The notes beneath the pieces were generated by a model. The model was not told the origin of the DNA and made no database searches. It was given only the letters and a program-made list of their open reading frames with translations. This document shows positions 54,467 to 62,870 of a stretch of 64,000 bases of DNA, one piece after another. Numbering within the stretch: the first letter of the stretch is position 1; each line of letters begins with the position of its first letter. The DNA comes from Spirosoma terrae (GTDB lineage: Bacteria > Bacteroidota > Bacteroidia > Cytophagales > Spirosomataceae), in NCBI RefSeq assembly GCF_010435915.1, contig NZ_JAAFZH010000004.1, positions 62,001 to 126,000 of the forward strand. Direction: 5' to 3'. The position numbers and the translations under genes are program-made.

Positions 54467-55918
54467 ATGAAGACATACAGCTTACCCATTCTCGCTCTGG
54501 CTACCCTACTGCTCGGCTCCTGTCGGCAGGAGTTTCTCGATCTGAGCCCAATTTCGTCGCCAACAGCCGACAACTTTTATAAAACAGCCGACGATCTACG
54601 TAATGCCGTTAACGGCGGTTACGCATCACTACAGGCCGATGGGGTTTCCGGCTTCAGCTACGTATTTGGCGATATAGCCTCCGACAATACGGTCCCCGTA
54701 GCATCCGGCTCCGTAACGGATCAGGACGAATTCGACCGGTTTTATATACGGACCACGAATCCGTACATCGCTGGTCGTTGGAATGATAGTTACTCGGCTA
54801 TTGCCCGTTTCAACAACATTGTGGATAAGGTTGGCGGCATATCGATGGACGAAAACCTCAAAAAACGCTACGTTGCGGAAGCTAAATTTCTGCGCGCTCT
54901 GGTGTATTTCAACCTTGTACGGACGTTTGGCGACGTACCGATCGTGACCAAACCCATCACCAATCCCGACGAAGGCTATACGTACACGCGTAATCCGCAG
55001 GCTGAAGTCTATACACTGATTGAGAAAGACTTGTCGGAAGCAGAAGCGGATCTGCCTGCTACATACACGGGCATTGATCTGGGACGTGCAACCAAAGGGG
55101 CTGCCAAAGCCTTACTGGGAAAAGTGCTGCTGACCCAGAAGAAATACGCACCGGCTGCGGCCAAGCTGAAAGAGGTCATCGATCTGAACGTTTATACAAT
55201 TCTGCCCAACTATGGCGACGTATTCAGGGTAGCGAATAAGAACCATAAAGAGTCGGTTTTTGACGTCCAGTATAAATCGGGGGGCGCGGGGGAAGGCAAC
55301 AACTGGCCAAACTCATTTGCTCCTCAAAACTCAGGAAATGCGGTCATTAACTTTAGCGGTGGCGGCAACAATCAGCCAACCGACGATCTGGTCAGAGCCT
55401 ACGAAGCGGGCGATTTACGGAAAGACGTATCGCTGGCTACGTCGTACGTTAGTACGAGTGGACAAGTGGTGCCGGGCAACTTCGTCAAGAAATATTTTGA
55501 TACGCCCCTGATCAACAACGATAACGGAAACAATATCCCCATCATTCGGTATGCCGACGTATTGCTAATGTATGCCGAGAGCTTGAATGAGGTAAGTTAC
55601 CAACCCACCGGCGAAGCACTCACCTACCTAAATCAGATTCGGACTCGGGCAGGACTGAAAGCCAAAACAGCCGCCGACATTCCTGATCAGCAATCGTTCC
55701 GACTCGCGATGGAACAGGAACGGCGCGTCGAATTTGCGTTCGAATGCCATCGTTGGTACGATCTGGTGCGCACCGGGCGGGCCGTTACGGTCATCAATGG
55801 CAAAAAAGATCAGATCCGTTTAGTCAATACGTTGACGGAGAATAATCTGGTTTTCCCGATCCCACAAAGCCAGATTGACATAAATAAAGAGAAAATCAAA
55901 CAAAATCCGGGGTATTAA
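54467..55918 (+). CDS. SusD/RagB-family nutrient-binding lipoprotein
   Basis: The 483-residue protein begins with a signal and lipobox LLLGSCRQ (Cys about 19), so it is an outer-membrane lipoprotein. It has the N-terminal SusD pattern EFLDLSPISSPTADNFYKTA (about 22-41), TPR-like helices in RYVAEAKFLRALVYFNLVRT followed by FGDVPIV, ALLGKVLLTQKKYAPAAAKL, and a C-terminal RagB region (IPIIRYADVLLMYAESLNEV, FECHRWYDLVRTGRAVTVIN, VFPIPQSQIDIN). It caps the SusC channel and binds glycan at the cell surface. It lies 58 bp after SusC, obviously the same operon; a hairpin follows its stop codon. Confidence 0.95.
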   Translation: MKTYSLPILALATLLLGSCRQEFLDLSPISSPTADNFYKTADDLRNAVNGGYASLQADGVSGFSYVFGDIASDNTVPVASGSVTDQDEFDRFYIRTTNPYIAGRWNDSYSAIARFNNIVDKVGGISMDENLKKRYVAEAKFLRALVYFNLVRTFGDVPIVTKPITNPDEGYTYTRNPQAEVYTLIEKDLSEAEADLPATYTGIDLGRATKGAAKALLGKVLLTQKKYAPAAAKLKEVIDLNVYTILPNYGDVFRVANKNHKESVFDVQYKSGGAGEGNNWPNSFAPQNSGNAVINFSGGGNNQPTDDLVRAYEAGDLRKDVSLATSYVSTSGQVVPGNFVKKYFDTPLINNDNGNNIPIIRYADVLLMYAESLNEVSYQPTGEALTYLNQIRTRAGLKAKTAADIPDQQSFRLAMEQERRVEFAFECHRWYDLVRTGRAVTVINGKKDQIRLVNTLTENNLVFPIPQSQIDINKEKIKQNPGY

Positions 55919-55927
55919 ATCAGCCTT

Positions 55928-55973
55928 CAGGTCTTTTATGTCAAATTAACATTTATTAGACATAAAAGACCTG
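55928..55973 (+). terminator. Perfect 15-bp hairpin after susD
   Basis: Arms 55928-55942 and 55959-55973 pair perfectly around a 16-base AT-rich loop, 10 bases after the susD stop codon. It could partly terminate or stabilise the susCD transcript, so the downstream enzymes may be made at lower level. No U-run follows the stem. Confidence 0.65.
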
Positions 55974-55994
55974 TTAAACCTAATCACTTAACCG

Positions 55995-56564
55995 ATGAAT
56001 AGACGGGAAGCAGTCGTACAAACAGCCTTGATACTAGGAGGCATCTTTTCAGCCTCTACCCTTCAGGCAATGGATCGCTGGGAGCAACTGGCCACCCATC
56101 CAAGAGCCCATTCCGCTACCAGCGCGTTTCTGACCGAAACGCAGCGCGAGATTGTGGCACGGGTAGCCGATCTGATCATTCCACGCCTGGATACGCCCGG
56201 CGATACGTCGCCGGGAGCCATTGATGTAGGCGTCCCTAACTTCATTGAGTTGATGCTCCGCGATTGCTACAAAAAACCGGCGCAGGATGCCTTTCTGACG
56301 GGTGTGGTTGGTCTGGAACGAAAAGGCTTTTTATCGCTCCCCGCCGATCAGCAAACCAATTCGCTAAAACAACTCGAAGCCGATGCACTAAAAGATACAG
56401 CGCCTACCTTCTGGATTATCACTAAAGAACTCACCCTTCTCGGCTATTTCACGTCGGAGGCTGGCATCAAAGCATCGTTTGATTATCAACCCATTCCCGG
56501 CAAGTTCGAAGCGATCAAAATTAAACCAGGTCAAAAAGATTTCATGTACGGCAATCAAGCCTGA
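55995..56564 (+). CDS. Gluconate 2-dehydrogenase subunit 3-like protein
   Basis: The 189-residue protein starts MNRREAVVQTALILGGIF, a Tat-like signal with twin arginines but a short hydrophobic stretch. The rest matches gluconate dehydrogenase subunit 3: FLTETQREIVARVADLIIPR followed by LDTPGDTSPGAIDVGVPNFI (about 46-85), DAFLTGVVGLERKGF and FWIITKELTLLGYFTSEAG. These small subunits accompany membrane- or periplasm-located FAD dehydrogenases of the GMC family, helping them to fold, be exported or dock to an electron acceptor. The GMC gene follows after 38 bp. The usual third partner, a cytochrome c, was not found up to the window end. Confidence 0.85.
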   Translation: MNRREAVVQTALILGGIFSASTLQAMDRWEQLATHPRAHSATSAFLTETQREIVARVADLIIPRLDTPGDTSPGAIDVGVPNFIELMLRDCYKKPAQDAFLTGVVGLERKGFLSLPADQQTNSLKQLEADALKDTAPTFWIITKELTLLGYFTSEAGIKASFDYQPIPGKFEAIKIKPGQKDFMYGNQA

Positions 56565-56602
56565 TACGTCATTCAATCACTCTATTCCTTACCTATTGAT
56601 TT

Positions 56603-58312
56603 ATGAATCTGAACATAAAAGCGGATAAAGGCCAGACGTACGACGCGATTGTTGTTGGTTCCGGCATGACGGGTGGCTGGGCTGCCAAAGAACTGACCGA
56701 GAAAGGTCTGAACGTATTGGTGCTCGAACGCGGCTACGAACTCAAACACGTAGAAGACTATAAAACCGCGATGAAAGACCCCTGGGAGTTTGAACACCGG
56801 GGTAAAATCTCCAACGTAGCCGCCGAAGAGCACTACGCTACGATGTATTTTTCGGCCAAAGAAGGGTCGCAGTATCTATACACGAACGACAAAGAAAACC
56901 CGTACATTCAGAAGCGACCTTTCAACTGGATTCGTGCGTATCATACCGGCGGTAAATCGTTGTTATGGGGAAAACATACGTATCGCTGGAATTCCGAGGA
57001 TTTTCTGGCCAATACGAAGCAGGGCATCGGTATCGACTGGCCCATTCGGTACGAAGATCTGGCCCCCTGGTATACCTACGTAGAAAAATTTGTCGGGATC
57101 AGTGGTACCCGCGAAGGCTTAGCCGTTCTGCCCGACAGCTATTTCCTGCCCGGCATGGCCATGACGGCTCCCGAAATCCACCTCAAAAAGTCGGTAGCAC
57201 AAAAAATGAACCGCCCGATCACCATTGGCCGGGTAGCTCACCTGACCAATCCACAACCCTGGCATACGGCCTTGGGCCGGGCCAGTTGCCAGTTCCGTAA
57301 CCGTTGTTCGCGAGGTTGTCCGTTTGGAGCCTATTTCAGTTCCCTCGCTGCTACGTTACCCGCTGCCCGCCAAACCAACCGCCTGACGGTTGTCCACAAT
57401 GCCATCGTGAAAGAAATCATTCTGGACGATAAGGCCCAGAAAGCAAAAGGGGTTCGGGTTATCGATCAGAACACGATGGAAGTGCGCGAATTCTACGCCA
57501 AAGTTATTTTCCTGAATGCGGGCACCATCGGCTCTACATCGATTCTGATGAACTCCAAGTCAGCTCGTTTCCCAAATGGACTCGGCAACGATAGTGATCA
57601 ACTGGGTCGTAACCTGATGGACCATCATCTGGCGATTGGCGCGAGGGCCGACATCGATGGCTTTGAAAACGATTACTTCTTTGGTGCTCGTCCGGGCAGT
57701 TTGTACATTCCTCGTTTCCGCAACTGGGGCAACGACAAACGGAACTACCTGCGCGGATTTGGTTACCAGGGCGGGGCATCCCGTGCCGACTGGTCGCGGG
57801 GAGCCAACGAGTCCGGTTTTGGTGCTGACTTCAAGAAAAAGATGACGCAGCCCGGCCCCTGGAAAATCAATCTGAGCGGCTTCGGCGAAGTACTTCCCGA
57901 CCCGAAGAACCGATTCTATCTCAGTGAAGACCAGACCGATAAATGGGGCTTACCACAGGTGGTGTTTGATGCCGACTTCGGCGAAAACGAGCTGGCCATG
58001 CGTAAAGACATCATGAACGATGGAGCCGAAATGCTGGAAGCTGCGGGGTTTAAGAACGTAGTGCCATACGACAACCCCGTTGCACACATGGGACTTGGCA
58101 TTCACGAAATGGGAACGGCGCGAATGGGTAAAGACCCTAAAACGTCGGTACTGAACAAATTCAATCAGGTACACGCCTGTAAAAATGTATTTGTCACCGA
58201 TGGCTCCGGGATGACCTCGGCCTCAAATGTAAATCCATCACTGACGTATATGGCGCTTACAGCCCGGGCGGCCAATCATGCCGTAGAGCAGCTAAAAGCA
58301 CGAAATCTGTAA
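56603..58312 (+). CDS. GMC-family FAD-dependent oxidoreductase
   Basis: The 569-residue protein has the FAD-binding motif AIVVGSGMTGGWAAKELTEK (about 14-33), HTGGKSLLWGKHTYRW, GIDWPIRYEDLAPWY, ASCQFRNRCSRGCPFGAYFS with several cysteines, VIFLNAGTIGSTSILMNS and, at the end, MGLGIHEMGTARMGKDPKTS plus NPSLTYMALTARAANHAVEQ, including the conserved histidine/asparagine pair of GMC enzymes. It should oxidise a sugar or alcohol in the periplasm. With the subunit-3-like partner it resembles glucoside 3-dehydrogenase or gluconate-type dehydrogenases, both known from Bacteroidetes and Proteobacteria. No signal peptide is visible, so export probably depends on the partner's Tat signal. Confidence 0.9.
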   Translation: MNLNIKADKGQTYDAIVVGSGMTGGWAAKELTEKGLNVLVLERGYELKHVEDYKTAMKDPWEFEHRGKISNVAAEEHYATMYFSAKEGSQYLYTNDKENPYIQKRPFNWIRAYHTGGKSLLWGKHTYRWNSEDFLANTKQGIGIDWPIRYEDLAPWYTYVEKFVGISGTREGLAVLPDSYFLPGMAMTAPEIHLKKSVAQKMNRPITIGRVAHLTNPQPWHTALGRASCQFRNRCSRGCPFGAYFSSLAATLPAARQTNRLTVVHNAIVKEIILDDKAQKAKGVRVIDQNTMEVREFYAKVIFLNAGTIGSTSILMNSKSARFPNGLGNDSDQLGRNLMDHHLAIGARADIDGFENDYFFGARPGSLYIPRFRNWGNDKRNYLRGFGYQGGASRADWSRGANESGFGADFKKKMTQPGPWKINLSGFGEVLPDPKNRFYLSEDQTDKWGLPQVVFDADFGENELAMRKDIMNDGAEMLEAAGFKNVVPYDNPVAHMGLGIHEMGTARMGKDPKTSVLNKFNQVHACKNVFVTDGSGMTSASNVNPSLTYMALTARAANHAVEQLKARNL

Positions 58313-58348
58313 AACTAGCCCTTAGTTGCCATTCTTAACCCCTAACGA

Positions 58349-60556
58349 ATGATTGTCCGCACGACAAACAGGCAATACGTATTGCCCTGGCTTTGCTTCC
58401 TGGTTGGTTTCTTTTCGGCTTTGTCCAGCCTGGGACAGTCAACAGCAAAACTGTCAGTTGGTATTGCCTACGATACGACAAATAAACCCGTACAATTTGC
58501 GGTAAGCCGCCTAAAAAACGAGCTTCAGCAATCTGGGCAGGTTGTGACCGTATTGCCTGTTACGTCGTCGGTGGCCGCCATTGTCATTCAGTTGTTGCCA
58601 AAGTCGGTTAACGATCTAATTCAGGAAGAAGGCTATCAAATCCGGTACGACAAGGGGCAGCTTCGAATTACAGCCGTCAGTTCGACGGGGGCCATGTACG
58701 GTGTGCTGGACGTTGCCGAGCAGCTTCAGATGGGTAAAACCTGGCAGACGATTACGCCCAGGAAGGCTAATCCACATGTTACAGTTCGGGCGTTAAAGGT
58801 TAACCTGCCCTGGTCGTCGTACCGATCAGGGCCCGCCATGGCTGTCCACACCGACGTTTGCCGGGACCTGACGTACTGGCAACGGCTACTGGATCAGATG
58901 GCCGAAAATCGCTTTAATGTACTGTCGCTCTGGAACATTCATCCGTTCTCGTTCATGGTGAAGCCCACGAACTTTCCAAAAGCGAATAATTTTTCGGATC
59001 AGGAAATGGCCGACTGGAAACGGTTCTGGACGGGTTTATTTCGAATGGCCAGAGAGCGCGGTATCGAGCCCCACATCGTTAACTGGAATATTGCCGTATC
59101 GCCCGAATTCGCCAAAGCATACGGAGTCAACGAACGGAATGATACGTCGGCGATTGTCAAACGGTATACGCGGGAAGTCGTTACGCAGGTCATCAATGAA
59201 TATCCTGATCTGGCCGGTATTGGTATTACGTTGGCCGACTGGATGTCTAATTTTCAGAAAGAAGGCGTTACGCTGCCCGAGATGACGCCTAAAGACCGAG
59301 AGAACTGGCTGGAAGAAACCATCATTGCGGGGATGAAAGCCGCCAATCGGCCCGTAAAACTGATTCATCGCTCAGTTCTATCGGCCGATCCTGCTGAAAT
59401 GCGCCGGGTAATTAACAACGCAAAACTGCCCGACACTACGTTGGTCGAGATCAAATTCAACTGGTCGCACGGCCACTCTACCCCGACGCTTGCCCTCACC
59501 CACGACTCGCATTCCGGACAGCGGGATGATGGCTACTGGAACCCGATGCCCAGCAACTATCGGATTCAGTGGATGATTCGGAATGAAGATTTTTTCATCC
59601 TTCGCTGGGGGCAGCCTGACTTTATCCGGCAACACATCGCCCAAAATACAGCGCCGTACGTGAATGGGTATTTCGTTGGCTCAGAAGGATACATTCCGGC
59701 AAAGGATTATTCGCACATGGATAACGCCCACCGAACCTGGACATACGCCTTTGAAAAGCAATGGCTGTTTTACCAGCTATGGGGCCGTTTGCTCTATGAC
59801 CCCACGACCCCGAATGCCGTATTTGAAACCAGTTTTGCGAAACGATATGGGTTAAAATCCGGCAAATCGCTGCTGGAAGCCACGGCAGCCGCCAGCCAGA
59901 TGCCCCTGCGGTTAGCCTCTTTCTACGGCTCAACCTGGGATTATACCCTATATTCCGAAGGCTTTTTAGCTCCCTTTTCGGCCAGTAAAGGCTTTCAGGA
60001 TAACGTATCGTCGTTTATTTCCATCGACGAGCTAATCGATCATCAAACGCTGGACCCTACCTACCTATCCATCAACGAGTACGTAAAACAGGTACAGGAA
60101 AAGAAGGCAATTTCGGCTGACAAGGTTACGCCGTTGGCCCTTGCCCAGCAGTTGGAGACCGATAGCAAACGAGTGCTTAGTCGGGTAGAAACGATAAAAT
60201 CAACTGCCTCCCCTACGTTAACCTGTGAGTTAGCCGATTTTGAAGCCTGGGCGTATTTAAGTCGCTACTTTGCCGATAAACTTCGGGCGGGCGTAGAGCT
60301 GGCAACGTATCGACGAAATCAGGACAAAACCCATCAGGAGCAGGCCATTTCACACCTGAAAGCCTGTGTTAAACATTGGCAGAAACTAAGCACCATCACC
60401 GCCAGCCATTACCATGAAGTCCCCTACATTGAGGGATACGTATCCAAAGAGAATGCGTTTAAAGACGCTCAACGTTTTTGGTGGTCGAACTATCTGCCAC
60501 AGGTTGAGCGCGACATTACGTTAGCCCAAGCCGCTTTACAGACAACGAATAAATAA
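58349..60556 (+). CDS. Large exported protein, putative glycoside hydrolase of unassigned family
   Basis: The 735-residue protein has a signal peptide (about 1-32). Residues about 35-140 look like the alpha/beta N-terminal domain found in hexosaminidases and alpha-glucuronidases (PVQFAVSRLKNELQQSG, GYQIRYDKGQLRITAVSSTG followed by AMYGVLDVAEQL). From about 145 follows a TIM-barrel-like region (WQRLLDQMAENRFNVLSLWN, ARERGIEPHIVNWNIAVSPE, VINEYPDLAGIGITLADWMS, WGQPDFIRQH). The C-terminal helices (about 560-735) are typical of such enzymes. Candidates for catalytic acids are not clear, so family and substrate are unknown. It lies 36 bp after the GMC gene in the operon-like series. Confidence 0.7.
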   Translation: MIVRTTNRQYVLPWLCFLVGFFSALSSLGQSTAKLSVGIAYDTTNKPVQFAVSRLKNELQQSGQVVTVLPVTSSVAAIVIQLLPKSVNDLIQEEGYQIRYDKGQLRITAVSSTGAMYGVLDVAEQLQMGKTWQTITPRKANPHVTVRALKVNLPWSSYRSGPAMAVHTDVCRDLTYWQRLLDQMAENRFNVLSLWNIHPFSFMVKPTNFPKANNFSDQEMADWKRFWTGLFRMARERGIEPHIVNWNIAVSPEFAKAYGVNERNDTSAIVKRYTREVVTQVINEYPDLAGIGITLADWMSNFQKEGVTLPEMTPKDRENWLEETIIAGMKAANRPVKLIHRSVLSADPAEMRRVINNAKLPDTTLVEIKFNWSHGHSTPTLALTHDSHSGQRDDGYWNPMPSNYRIQWMIRNEDFFILRWGQPDFIRQHIAQNTAPYVNGYFVGSEGYIPAKDYSHMDNAHRTWTYAFEKQWLFYQLWGRLLYDPTTPNAVFETSFAKRYGLKSGKSLLEATAAASQMPLRLASFYGSTWDYTLYSEGFLAPFSASKGFQDNVSSFISIDELIDHQTLDPTYLSINEYVKQVQEKKAISADKVTPLALAQQLETDSKRVLSRVETIKSTASPTLTCELADFEAWAYLSRYFADKLRAGVELATYRRNQDKTHQEQAISHLKACVKHWQKLSTITASHYHEVPYIEGYVSKENAFKDAQRFWWSNYLPQVERDITLAQAALQTTNK

Positions 60557-60607
60557 GACCCAATTCCAGCCCCTAAACCTTTCGTGAACGGGATGTTCAC
60601 AACTTGT

Positions 60608-62788
60608 ATGGAAAGAAGAGATTTTATCAAAACCACCGGTCTGCTAGGCAGCGCCTACGCGCTCACGGGTCCATCCGCATTAGCAAACGCTCACGTAACA
60701 GCAGCCAATGGTGCGGAAAAATTCTGGCTCGACGGCCCTATGCGTTGGGCACAACTTGCATTTGTCGAGCGCGATCCGGGTCATTACGATCCTGATTTCT
60801 GGCTGAATTACTTTAAACGTATTCATGCCGATGGCGCCCTGCTCAGCGCCGGAGGAATTGTGGCATTCTATCCAACCCAGATACCGCTGCACCACCGCAG
60901 CGATTTCATGGGCAATTCCGATACATTAGGCTATCTGGTGGAAGGCTGCAAAAAACTGGGGATGAAGATTATGCTACGTACCGATCCTCATGCCGTACGT
61001 CAGAACGTGTACGATGCCCACCCCGACTGGATTGCCGTAACCGCCGATGGACAAAAACGACGTCACTGGGCGAATCCGGATCTATGGGTAACCTGTGCGT
61101 TAGGCCCATATAATTTCGATTTCATGTCGCAGGTGAATCAGGAAATCATGGAGAGATTCCAGCCGGAAGGCATTTTCTCGAATCGCTGGCACGGCCATGA
61201 TATCTGTTACTGCGAGCATTGTCAGCGCAATTTCAAAGCGGCATCGGGTCTGGCGCTTCCTCAAAAAGCCGACAAACTGGACGCTACGTATCGGAAATGG
61301 GCCGATTGGAAAATGAAACGATTACGGGAGGTATGGGCGACCTGGGATGCGGGTATCCGTAAACAGAAACCAACCGCCCGATTTATTCCGAACGGTTTTC
61401 CGGATAAAGTTATGACGGGCCGGGAAGCCGATCTTTTCTTTGCTGACCAGCAGGCTCGCCGGGGCCTTACTCCCCCCTGGGCCAACGGCAAAGGCGCGAA
61501 AGAGCTACGGTCAACGCTCGGCATGAAACCACTGATCGGAATCTTCAGTATCGGTATCGAAGAAGAATTCCGCTGGAAAGATTCGGTACAGAGCGACGCC
61601 GAAATCAGGATTTGGGCAGCTCAGGGCACAGCCAATGGTATGCGTCCCTGCTTCGTCAAATTCGGCGGTGACATTTACGATAAACGGTGGATGGAAGCCG
61701 TCGCCAATCTGTACGAAAAATATTACAAAAACGAAAAATACCTTCGTAATACGGCCCCGATGGCACGGGTGGGGATCATGTACTCCGAACAGACGGATCG
61801 CAATTACGGCGGAAAGCCCTGGCAACAGAAGAGTGGCGACCACCTCGACGGGATGTACCATACGCTGGTTGAGAACCGGATTCCGTTCGACATGGTTAAC
61901 GATCGGCTACTCACGCCAGACGACCTGAAGCGCTTTAAAGTGCTCATTCTTCCCAACATTGCAGCCCTCTCCGACGCCCAATGCCAACAGATTCAGACCT
62001 ACGTCGAAAATGGCGGCAGTATAGTAGCTACGTTTGAAACGTCGCTTTATGATGAGGAAGGCCGACAACGACCTGATTTCGGGCTGGCGAATTTGTTTGG
62101 CGTGTCGTTCGACAAAAACGTTGACGGGCCCATGCGTAACAGCTACTTACAGTTACGTACCGACGCGAAGAACAGTCAGACGCAGGTTATTCTCAACGGG
62201 CTCGACGATACGCCACGGATTATTAACTCGATCTATAAAGTTAACGTTAAACCAACCGCTGCTACGTTCCCTAGTCCGGTCACGTTGATCCCGACTTATC
62301 CGGATTTACCCATGGAGGATGTTTACCCCCGTATTGCCGAAACGGATACCCGAGAATTGTATTTGCAACAGGTTGGTAAAGGGCGAGTCGCTTATATTCC
62401 CGGCGACATGGATCGGTCGTTCTGGCAAATGCTCAGTATTGATCATGGTCAACTGCTGAGTAATGTGGTTCGGTGGGCACTCGACGAGGAACCCATAACC
62501 GAAGTACAGGGACCGGGCGTTATCGATGTTAATGTATGGCGACAGGATAAATCGATGACGGTTCATCTGGTCAATTTAACGAATCCGATGATGATGAAAG
62601 GGCCATTCAGAGAACTGATTCCGGTAGAGGCAACGGTCGTTGTTCAGGTTCCAAAAGGCGCTAAAGTGACTGACGTAAAACTCCTGATGAGCGAGCAGAA
62701 GCCCAAATTTGAGGTGAAGGGAGGGAAAGTAACGGTATCCGTCCCTAAAATTCTCGATCATGAGATCGTCGCCCTGGATTTAGCCTGA
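60608..62788 (+). CDS. Tat-exported GHL6/GH42-type putative glycoside hydrolase
   Basis: From ATG at 60608 (MERRDFIKTTGLLGSAYALT) the product has 726 residues; a GTG at 60584 would add eight. The N-terminus is a Tat signal (R-R-D-F-I-K). The barrel region contains HADGALLSAGGIVAFYPTQI, GMKIMLRTDPHAVRQN, HPDWIAVTADGQKRRHW and NRWHGHDICYCEHCQRNFKA, similar to the hypothetical glycosyl hydrolase 6 family. Residues about 400-600 resemble the GH42-type trimerisation domain (VGIMYSEQTDRNYGGKPWQQ, IVATFETSLYDEEGRQRPDF). The C-terminal 120 residues form a beta domain. Its reaction is unknown; position in the locus suggests oligosaccharide cleavage after import. Confidence 0.78.
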   Translation: MERRDFIKTTGLLGSAYALTGPSALANAHVTAANGAEKFWLDGPMRWAQLAFVERDPGHYDPDFWLNYFKRIHADGALLSAGGIVAFYPTQIPLHHRSDFMGNSDTLGYLVEGCKKLGMKIMLRTDPHAVRQNVYDAHPDWIAVTADGQKRRHWANPDLWVTCALGPYNFDFMSQVNQEIMERFQPEGIFSNRWHGHDICYCEHCQRNFKAASGLALPQKADKLDATYRKWADWKMKRLREVWATWDAGIRKQKPTARFIPNGFPDKVMTGREADLFFADQQARRGLTPPWANGKGAKELRSTLGMKPLIGIFSIGIEEEFRWKDSVQSDAEIRIWAAQGTANGMRPCFVKFGGDIYDKRWMEAVANLYEKYYKNEKYLRNTAPMARVGIMYSEQTDRNYGGKPWQQKSGDHLDGMYHTLVENRIPFDMVNDRLLTPDDLKRFKVLILPNIAALSDAQCQQIQTYVENGGSIVATFETSLYDEEGRQRPDFGLANLFGVSFDKNVDGPMRNSYLQLRTDAKNSQTQVILNGLDDTPRIINSIYKVNVKPTAATFPSPVTLIPTYPDLPMEDVYPRIAETDTRELYLQQVGKGRVAYIPGDMDRSFWQMLSIDHGQLLSNVVRWALDEEPITEVQGPGVIDVNVWRQDKSMTVHLVNLTNPMMMKGPFRELIPVEATVVVQVPKGAKVTDVKLLMSEQKPKFEVKGGKVTVSVPKILDHEIVALDLA

Positions 62789-62807
62789 TGTATTTATTCC
62801 GAAGAAC

Positions 62808-62834
62808 TGTCCGCTCCCGTTTTTGGAGCGGACA
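62808..62834 (+). terminator. Hairpin after the GHL6-like gene
   Basis: TGTCCGCTCC (62808-62817) pairs with GGAGCGGACA (62825-62834), 10 bp with a 7-base loop containing a T-run. No U-run follows. It may reduce read-through to the transporter gene. Confidence 0.5.
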
Positions 62835-62870
62835 CCTAGTAAAATAGTATAAACCAACTGAATACAACTC

